64,000 nucleotides of DNA from positions 62,001-126,000 of the forward strand of contig NZ_KZ984568.1 of NCBI RefSeq assembly GCF_003574445.1. Reading direction: 5' to 3'. Made by a program: the position numbers and the translations under genes. The stretch's first letter is position 1. Each line of letters begins with the position of its first letter. The notes beneath the pieces were generated by a model that was not told the origin of the DNA, did not search any database, and saw nothing but the letters and a program-made list of their open reading frames with translations. Below, piece after piece: positions 58,179-64,000 of this stretch. The DNA comes from Streptomyces sp. YIM 130001. GTDB lineage: Bacteria; Actinomycetota; Actinomycetes; Streptomycetales; Streptomycetaceae.

Positions 58179-58205
58179 GGCCGGTCGGCGTCACGTCGGC
58201 CGGCC
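58179..58205. terminator. Bidirectional hairpin between chitinase and PAP2 genes
   Basis: A 12-bp stem with two wobble pairs (GGCCGGTCGGCG with CGTCGGCCGGCC) and a 3-base loop TCA. It is followed on the plus strand by GTTGTCCTTTCC. The loop is the stop codon of the minus-strand phosphatase, so the stem lies in both convergent transcripts. Confidence 0.65.
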
Positions 58206-58874
58206 GTTGTCCTTTCCGCTGATGCCGATCAGCTTGGTGCGGCCCCCGCCCGTCGTTCGGTCGAGGGCCGCACGCAGTGCGAGCAGCAGCATCCCGCCCA
58301 GGCACCAGCTGCCGAGCACGTCCAGCGGCCAGTGGTAACCGCGCTGCACCAGGCCGGTCCCGATCAGCACCATCAACAGGCCGTAGGCGACGGCCGCCTC
58401 ACGACGCCGGCGGGCGGACCGGACGCACGGCAGCAGGACCAGAGCCGCGGCGCCGTACGCGACCACCGCGGTGGCCGCGTGCCCCGAGGGGAAGAACCCC
58501 TCACCCAAGGCCATGCCCGGCGGCCCGTCCCGCCCGACCAGCGCCTTCAGCGGCGCCACCAGGAGCGGTACGGCGGCCAGGGCCGAGGCGCCCGCGAGCG
58601 GCGGCAGCCACCACCGGCGCACGCCCGCACGGTGCCCGAGCACGGCCCCCGCGGCGAGGGCGAGGGCAAGTACCGGCAGGGCGACCGCGAGACCCCCGAG
58701 ATCCGCGAAGAACTCCGCGGGCTGCCGCGGCAGGCCGAGGCCGCGCAGACCACCCGCGAGCCGTTCGTCGAACCGGCGGACCGGCCCGTCGACGGCGGCC
58801 TGCCAGGACAGCAGGGCGAGGAGTACGGGGAGCAGGACGTAGAGCACCCGCCGGTCATACCACGTGCGGGTCAT
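58191..58874 (-). CDS. PAP2-family membrane phosphatase
   Basis: 227 residues from ATG 58874 (MTRTWYDRRVLYVLLPVLLALLSW); the frame is open upstream to 59258 but that part is not protein-like. Phosphatase motifs in order: KALVGRDGPPG (KX6RP-like), FPSGHAATA and RGYHWPLDVLGSW (the catalytic His and Asp). Five to six membrane helices. It likely removes phosphate from undecaprenyl pyrophosphate or a lipid phosphate at the outer membrane face. Start choice is moderately uncertain because no strong ribosome binding site is seen. Confidence 0.85.
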   Translation of the reverse strand: MTRTWYDRRVLYVLLPVLLALLSWQAAVDGPVRRFDERLAGGLRGLGLPRQPAEFFADLGGLAVALPVLALALAAGAVLGHRAGVRRWWLPPLAGASALAAVPLLVAPLKALVGRDGPPGMALGEGFFPSGHAATAVVAYGAAALVLLPCVRSARRRREAAVAYGLLMVLIGTGLVQRGYHWPLDVLGSWCLGGMLLLALRAALDRTTGGGRTKLIGISGKDNGRPT

Positions 58875-59327
58875 CCGGATCGCACGTCGTGCCGGCTCCC
58901 GCGTGATGCCGTACGTCCAGGAAGGGCGCGGGAGTTGCCCGTGGCGCGAAGGCCGCCGGAAGGAGAAGAGCAGGCCGCTCCGGAACAGGGGGGGGGGAGG
59001 TCCCGGAGCGGCCGGGTGACCGGTGTGCCGCGCGCCCCGGGGGGTTTGGGGCGAGCGGCAGTCCGATCGGGTGAGGATTCCCGAGCGCCGGGATCCGGTG
59101 GTGTGCGCGTCGGCACGTCCAGGGCGGCACCGGGGAAGCGCCGACCCGGCCTCGTCCGCAGTCCCCTGTGGGCGAGGTGTTTCACTCATCTGCGTAGAAC
59201 GTACGGCAGGGCCCGCGGGACCGACAGGCCGAACAGCGTCCCGCCATCGGCCCCGCACACCTTCTTCACCTCGCAGCCCCTGTCGGCGCGGCCGAGGGGT
59301 GGCTGCCGTGCCCCCGAGCGCTGCCGG
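58875..59327. other. Intergenic region with a G10 tract
   Basis: About 450 bases between the PAP2 start and the gabT end. It contains a run of ten G residues (58988-58997) and GC-rich, non-coding sequence. The PAP2 frame remains open here, with a possible ATG at 59189, but shows no family similarity. No terminator for gabT was clearly found; CCGACAGGCC/GGCCGAGG-type short repeats are weak. Confidence 0.5.
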
Positions 59328-60662
59328 TCAGAGTGCTGCGAACGCTTCCTCGAGGACGTCGAGGCCGTCGTTGAGCAGATCCTCGCCGATGACCAGCGGC
59401 GGCAGGAAGCGCACGACGTTGCTGTACGTGCCGGTCGTCAGGACCAGCAGCCCCGCCTCGTGGCACGCCTTGGCGACCTTCGCGGTGGCCTCGGTGTCCG
59501 GTTCCTTCGTGGCGCGGTCCTTGACCAGTTCCACGGCGAGCATCGCGCCGCGGCCGCGGACGTCGCCGATCACGTCGAACTTCTCCTGCATCGCGGTGAG
59601 TCGGGGCTTCATGACCTCCTCGATGCGCTTGGCCCGCGCATTGAGGTCCAGCTCCTTCATCGTCTCGATCGCGCCGAGCGCGCCCGCGCAGGCCACCGGG
59701 TTTCCGCCGTAGGTGCCGCCGAGGCCGCCGCCGTGCGCGGCGTCCATGATCTCGGCGCGGCCCGTCACGGCGGACAGCGGAAGACCACCCGCGATGCCCT
59801 TGGCCGTGGTGATCAGGTCGGGCACGATCTGCTCGTCCTCACACGCGAACCACTGGCCGGTACGGCAGAAGCCCGACTGGATCTCGTCCGCCACGAAGAC
59901 GATGCCGTTGTCCTTGGCGTACTCCGCGACGGCCGGCAGGAAGCCCTTGGCCGGCTCGATGAAACCGCCCTCGCCGAGCACCGGCTCGATGATGATCGCG
60001 GCGACGTTCTCGGCGCCGATCTGCTTCGCGATGTGGTCGATGGCCTGCTCCGCGGCCTCCGGGCCGCAGTTGTCCGGACCGGTCGGCCAGCGGTATCCGT
60101 ACGCGACCGGGACGCGGTAGACCTCCGGGGCGAACGGCCCGAAACCGTGCTTGTACGGCATGTTCTTGCTGGTGAGCGCCATCGTCAGGTTGGTGCGCCC
60201 GTGGTAGCCGTGGTCGAAGACGACGACGGCCTGCCGCTTGGTGTGGGCGCGAGCGATCTTGACCGCGTTCTCGACGGCCTCGGCGCCCGAGTTGAACAGG
60301 GCCGACTTCTTCGCGTGGTCGCCCGGGGTCAGCTCGGCGAGCGCCTCGGCGACCGCGACGTACCCCTCGTACGGCGTGACCATGAAGCAGGTGTGCGTGA
60401 AGTCGGCGAGCTGCGCGGAGGCGCGGCGCACCACGGCCTCGGCGGAGGCACCGACGGTGGTCACGGCGATACCGGAACCGAAGTCGATGAAGCGGTTGCC
60501 GTCGACGTCCTCGATGATGCCGCCGTCCGCCTTGGCCGCGAAGACCGGCATCACGGAGCCCACGCCGCCGGCCACCGATGCGGTGCGGCGGGACTGCAGC
60601 TCCTGCGACTTCGGGCCCGGGACGGCGGTGACGAGGCGGCGCTCCTGCGGAATTGCACTCAT
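59328..60662 (-). CDS. gabT: 4-aminobutyrate:2-oxoglutarate aminotransferase
   Basis: 444 residues from ATG 60662 with AGGAG eight bases upstream. Class III PLP motifs: SGAEAVENAVKIARAHTKRQAVVVFDHGYHGRTNLTMAL, ENVAAIIIEPVLGEGGFI, VFVADEIQSGFCRTG, and the cofactor lysine in TTAKGIAGGLPLSAV, then GGTYGGNPVACAGALG. It converts GABA from polyamine breakdown to succinate semialdehyde. It is transcribed alone, divergent from the ATPase gene. A PucR-type regulator, of the sort that controls GABA genes in some actinobacteria, lies two genes away on the other strand. Confidence 0.95.
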   Translation of the reverse strand: MSAIPQERRLVTAVPGPKSQELQSRRTASVAGGVGSVMPVFAAKADGGIIEDVDGNRFIDFGSGIAVTTVGASAEAVVRRASAQLADFTHTCFMVTPYEGYVAVAEALAELTPGDHAKKSALFNSGAEAVENAVKIARAHTKRQAVVVFDHGYHGRTNLTMALTSKNMPYKHGFGPFAPEVYRVPVAYGYRWPTGPDNCGPEAAEQAIDHIAKQIGAENVAAIIIEPVLGEGGFIEPAKGFLPAVAEYAKDNGIVFVADEIQSGFCRTGQWFACEDEQIVPDLITTAKGIAGGLPLSAVTGRAEIMDAAHGGGLGGTYGGNPVACAGALGAIETMKELDLNARAKRIEEVMKPRLTAMQEKFDVIGDVRGRGAMLAVELVKDRATKEPDTEATAKVAKACHEAGLLVLTTGTYSNVVRFLPPLVIGEDLLNDGLDVLEEAFAAL

Positions 60663-61008
60663 AAGGGGCTCCTGGGGGTGGATCGGACGCGATGCTCTTC
60701 GCAGGCTAGGGCGGACGGAGGCGCCGGGGCATGTTCCGTTCGGGAGAATTTCCCCGGTGTCGCTTGTCCGTGGCGTCCATATGCCTGGATGGGGTTCTTC
60801 CCCCGTGGCCGGGTGATGGCCGCCCTCGCGGGCCTGCGGCCGGTTGCTCCCCGCGGACCGGTTCGTGCTCCCGTACGGACGGGAAAGACAGAGCAGGGGC
60901 GCCCGACGACGCTCCGGCACTACGAGCGGAACGCTGAACTACCCATGCGCAGCCACTAGATTGAGGCCCGCACGGACGACAGACAGGCTGGTCAGGGGGC
61001 AGGGCCAA
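60663..61008. promoter_or_regulatory. Divergent regulatory region between gabT and the ATPase gene
   Basis: About 345 non-coding bases. On the gabT side GTTCCGTT (60733-60740; complement AACGGAAC) resembles the ACGGAATC element of the aldehyde dehydrogenase promoters. TAGCCT could be the gabT -10 (near 60704-60709), but no good -35 is present, in keeping with an activator-dependent promoter. The ATPase promoter is listed separately. Confidence 0.4.
60934..60962 (+). promoter_or_regulatory. Promoter of the membrane ATPase gene
   Basis: CTGAAC (60934-60939), a 17-base spacer and TAGATT (60957-60962), upstream of the ATG at 61009. The -10 is good and the -35 fair. Confidence 0.55.
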
Positions 61009-63204
61009 ATGGACACCGACGGCACGCGCGACGCTCGGGGGGTGCCTCGCGCCTCCGAGCCGGGCCAGGGGGAACCCGGCACCACCCCGGACCGAGGCCA
61101 CGGTGCGGGGTCCGTGCCGCGCCCCGCGAGTCCGCCCCGCACCCCGCCGTCGCCTCCCGCGCCCCCGTCCGCCCCGCCCGCTCCCGGCAGGCCGCCAGCC
61201 GATGCGCCGCCCTCTGACGGGCCGGCGTTCCTGGCCTGGCTGCGCACCCCGCGGCCCGAGTCGCCGCCGGGGATCTGGCGGTTCGGGCACCGGCCGCGTC
61301 CGGCGGAGGAGCCCGCCAAGGTGCCGGGCCGGCAGCTGCTCAGCGGGGCGCTGATCGCGTTCCTCTGCGGTTGGCTGCTGTGGTCGTTGCTCTGGAACGG
61401 CTATCTGGGCGGCTGGTGGGTGGTGCCCCTGGAACTCGTCACTCCGGGCTCCTGGCGCTCCGGCGAGAGCCAGTTCACGAACACGGCCGTCTGGTACGCC
61501 TACTACGGGCTGATCGCCTTCGGGATCATGTTCGTGGTCGGCCGAGTCGGCCGCTGGCCCGAAGTCTGGCGCCGCTACGTCCTGCCCCGCTTCAAGAATC
61601 CCGAGCCCCCACCGCCGCTGCCCACCCCCGCGGAGGACCCCGCCGGCTGGCCCCAACTGCGCACCGCCGGCGCATCGGACGCGGCGGACCGGCTCGGCGC
61701 GGATGCGCAGGACGGCCGGATGCGGGACGTGGACCACGCCCGGATCACCCGCGCCTGGCACTCGGTACGCTCCGGCCGGCACGACGCCGTCGAGTTCACC
61801 CGTGCGGTGCTCAGGGACGGAGCTGCGGCCTGCGTCCACCCGTCCGGCGCGCGCGATCTGCCGGTCCGGCTCGCGCGGCACGACCTGGCCGCGGCCCAGG
61901 TCCGGCTGGGTACCACCGCCGACAGCACCCGCAATCCGTACCAGTACCGCGGCACCGGCCTCGGCCTGGGCCCCGACCTGCTCGGCACCTCACTGCTCGC
62001 CGTCGGCCCGTCCGGCTCGGGCAAGACACAGAGCGTCTCCCGGCCGCTCGCGGAGGCACTCTGCCTCGGCGCGCTCACCGGACGCGCCGCCGTGGTCGCC
62101 GTGGGAGGCGACGGCGTACGGCTCGGTTCCGACGAGAACTACGACGTGGTCATCCGTATCGGACACCCGAGTTCCGTGTACGACCTCGATCTCTACGGCG
62201 GCGCCCCGGACCCCGACGAGGCCGCGAGTGTGCTCGCCGAGGCACTGGTCGGCGACCTCGTCGCGCCCGGCGGGGACAACGGCCGCCCGGCCACCGCGCT
62301 CGCCCAACTCCTCGGCCCGTTCCACGCGGTGCACGGCCGCTTCCCGTCCGTACCGGAACTGCGCGAACTGCTCGACGGCGCGCCCGTACCGATCGGCGCC
62401 CTGCGCAAGGCACTCGACGACACCGGGCAGCACTCCATGCTGCGCGAACTCGACGCGCGGGAGCGGCAGTCGGGGACCTCGGGCGACCCGGGCGTGCTGC
62501 TCGCCGACCGGATCGCGCTGCTCGACCGGCCGGCATTCGCCGCGTTCTTCGACACCTCGGGCGGCAGCCGCCCGTTCTCGCTCCGGGCCCTCGACCATCC
62601 CGTACGCGTACGGATCGATCTGCCGGAGCGGGGCCACGCGGACGCCTCGCGGATCCTGGCCCGACTGATCCTCGCCCAGTTCACCGCCAGCGCCGTACAC
62701 CGTGAGGACCGCTCGCTCTTCGCCTGCCTGGTGCTCGACGACGCCGCGCGCTGCGTCACCCCGGAGACGGTCCGCGGCATCCAGCGGCTCCGCTCGGCGA
62801 ACGCGGGGGCGGTGCTCACCCTGCGCACCCTGGACGACGTCGCCGCCCCGCTGCGCGCCGGACTGCTCGGTGCGATCGGCTGCCGGATGGCGCTGTCCGG
62901 GCTCACGCCCTGGGACGGTCAGCAGTTCGCGGAGGTCTGGGGCAAGGAGTGGATCGAGGCGCGGGACGTCACCGACCGGCAGATCGTCGCGGACGAACCG
63001 CTCACCAAGGTCTCCCACTTCCTGCGCAAGGTGATCACCGGCAAGGCACCCACGGCCCAGTCGGTCACGGTGCGCCAGGTCGAGCGCGAGCGCTGGTCCG
63101 CGTCCGACCTCGCGCACGCGGTGCCGCCTGGCCACGCGGTGCTCTCCCTGACCTCGGTGCGTGGCGACCACGCGCCCCCGCTCCTGGTGGACCTGCACTC
63201 CTGA
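61009..63204 (+). CDS. Membrane-anchored P-loop ATPase, VirD4/TraD-like
   Basis: 731 residues from ATG 61009 with GGGGGCAGGG upstream. A proline-rich cytoplasmic N-terminus (~80 residues) precedes two membrane helices (LLSGALIAFLCGWLLWSLLW and YAYYGLIAFGIMFVVGRVG). An ATPase domain with Walker A VGPSGSGKTQS (about residue 330) and a Walker-B-like LFACLVLDDAARCVTPE (about residues 567-583) follows. C-terminal TLRTLDDVAAPLRAGLLGAIGCRMALSG resembles the motif III region of coupling proteins. No relaxase or transfer gene is adjacent, so it is a chromosomal relative of conjugative coupling proteins rather than a conjugation element. Function unknown. Confidence 0.75.
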   Translation: MDTDGTRDARGVPRASEPGQGEPGTTPDRGHGAGSVPRPASPPRTPPSPPAPPSAPPAPGRPPADAPPSDGPAFLAWLRTPRPESPPGIWRFGHRPRPAEEPAKVPGRQLLSGALIAFLCGWLLWSLLWNGYLGGWWVVPLELVTPGSWRSGESQFTNTAVWYAYYGLIAFGIMFVVGRVGRWPEVWRRYVLPRFKNPEPPPPLPTPAEDPAGWPQLRTAGASDAADRLGADAQDGRMRDVDHARITRAWHSVRSGRHDAVEFTRAVLRDGAAACVHPSGARDLPVRLARHDLAAAQVRLGTTADSTRNPYQYRGTGLGLGPDLLGTSLLAVGPSGSGKTQSVSRPLAEALCLGALTGRAAVVAVGGDGVRLGSDENYDVVIRIGHPSSVYDLDLYGGAPDPDEAASVLAEALVGDLVAPGGDNGRPATALAQLLGPFHAVHGRFPSVPELRELLDGAPVPIGALRKALDDTGQHSMLRELDARERQSGTSGDPGVLLADRIALLDRPAFAAFFDTSGGSRPFSLRALDHPVRVRIDLPERGHADASRILARLILAQFTASAVHREDRSLFACLVLDDAARCVTPETVRGIQRLRSANAGAVLTLRTLDDVAAPLRAGLLGAIGCRMALSGLTPWDGQQFAEVWGKEWIEARDVTDRQIVADEPLTKVSHFLRKVITGKAPTAQSVTVRQVERERWSASDLAHAVPPGHAVLSLTSVRGDHAPPLLVDLHS

Positions 63205-63447
63205 GCGGACCTTTCCCGCCGCGGCGGGGTCGCGGTGGCGGATGCCTCGGCGGTTGCCTGGGCGGTTGGCGGAACCAGTGCGTCCCCTACCTGCGCCCCC
63301 GCCGTACGCGCAAGGTCACACAAGATTCCACACGGGATCGCCACGAGGCATCCATACGGTGAGGCAGAATCGTGAAAGGCCGTTCATACACGACGGCCAA
63401 GGGAGACACCTCCACCCCACCTGCCCGCCCGCTGCCCGGAAGACCCG

Positions 63448-64000
63448 ATGCCGCCCACGCTCGCCTCGCTCGTGCACCACTCCGCGCTCAAGCTCACCGT
63501 GCGTGCGGGTGAGGAGCACCTCGACACCCAGGTGCGCTGGGCGCACGCGAGCGAACTCGCCGACCCCGTGCCCTACATGGAGGGTGGCGAGCTGCTCCTG
63601 ATCACGGCCCTGAAGCTGGAGGCCGAGGATCCGGTCGCGATGCGCCGGTATGTGAAGCGCCTGGTGGAGGCCGGTGTCATCGGCCTGGGCTTCGCCGTGG
63701 GCGTGCACTACGACGACGTACCGCAGGCGCTGCTCGGCGCGGCCGCGGACGAAGGGCTCCCGGTGCTCGGGGTGCCCCGCAGAACCCCGTTCATCGCCAT
63801 CACCAAGGCGGTGTCAGCGGCGATCGCCGCGGACCAGTACCGCTCCGTCACCGCGGGATTCGCCGCGCAGCGCGAGCTCACCCGGCAGGCCGTCGCGGCC
63901 GGACCCGACGGGCTGCTCGGCGCGCTCGCCGGGCAGGTGGACGGCTGGGCCGCGCTCTACGACGCCGCGGGTGCGGTCGTCGCCGCCGCACCTGAATGGG
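63448..64000 (+). CDS. PucR-family transcriptional regulator (partial, runs off the right edge)
   Basis: The 184 residues visible from ATG 63448 form the PucR N-terminal domain: MPPTLASLVHHSALKLTVRAGEEHLDTQVRWAHASELADPVPYMEGGELLLITALKL, then VEAGVIGLGFAVGVHYDDVPQALLGAAADEGLPVLGVPRRTPFIAITKAVS. A following GAF-like region has begun (GWAALYDAAGAVVAAAPEW). The C-terminal helix-turn-helix is outside the window. Such regulators respond to nitrogen metabolites, and it is placed to act on gabT. The 243 bases before it hold no other gene. Confidence 0.88.
   Translation, partial: MPPTLASLVHHSALKLTVRAGEEHLDTQVRWAHASELADPVPYMEGGELLLITALKLEAEDPVAMRRYVKRLVEAGVIGLGFAVGVHYDDVPQALLGAAADEGLPVLGVPRRTPFIAITKAVSAAIAADQYRSVTAGFAAQRELTRQAVAAGPDGLLGALAGQVDGWAALYDAAGAVVAAAPEW

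Noticed and set aside
1..64000. tRNA, rRNA, CRISPR arrays, insertion sequences and prophage genes
   Set aside because: Looked for on both strands; no cloverleaf, spaced repeat array, transposase or integrase was recognised by eye. A tRNAscan or CRISPR-finder run would be decisive.

Overview
The window is chromosomal DNA from a Streptomyces or very close relative. It has very high GC, GTG and TTG starts, start/stop overlaps within operons, the sporulation sigma factor WhiG, four consecutive type I signal peptidases, a DasR-type chitinase operator, and a gene order (rpsP to whiG to rpsB-tsf-pyrH-frr-cdsA) that I know from Streptomyces core chromosomes. No tRNA, rRNA, CRISPR array, insertion sequence or phage gene was seen.

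Layout. 1-2.6 kb: part of a yhf-type operon (yhfZ, yhfY, yhfU, yhfT, minus strand), better known from enterobacteria, with a 24-bp near-palindrome just upstream of the regulator. 2.7-7.2 kb: an FtsH-like protease gene broken by two compensating homopolymer frameshifts, a SAM methyltransferase, and an archaeal/eukaryal-type prolyl-tRNA synthetase. 7.5-20.1 kb: a small metalloprotease-like protein, then the translation/secretion block rpsP-khpA-rimM-trmD-rplS, four lepB paralogues, a Nudix hydrolase, DUF2469, YraN, YifB, DprA and whiG. 20.0-27.9 kb: TetR and a convergent M23 peptidase whose frame does not close, then rpsB-tsf-pyrH-frr-cdsA-rlmN.

27.9-35.9 kb: a TPP riboswitch ahead of a thiamine ABC transporter (thiB-thiP-thiQ), an iron box ahead of a siderophore-interacting flavoprotein, a VOC protein, and a two-gene export-type ABC system. 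35.9-39.5 kb and 48.7-64 kb: two halves of a probable polyamine/GABA catabolic set. These hold a class III aminotransferase with an Lrp regulator, two aldehyde dehydrogenases, a Pot-type polyamine importer, a PuuB-like oxidoreductase, GabT and a PucR regulator. Putrescine would be imported, oxidised or transaminated to the aldehyde, converted to GABA and then to succinate semialdehyde.

Between the halves (39.5-48.7 kb) lie an erythromycin-esterase-like protein divergent from a double-MerR regulator, a secreted serine hydrolase, a two-component system coupled to a phosphodiesterase, adenosine deaminase, a DUF4190 membrane protein and a NADAR-domain protein. A chitinase under an apparent DasR site, a PAP2 phosphatase and a membrane-anchored VirD4/TraD-like ATPase are interleaved on the right.
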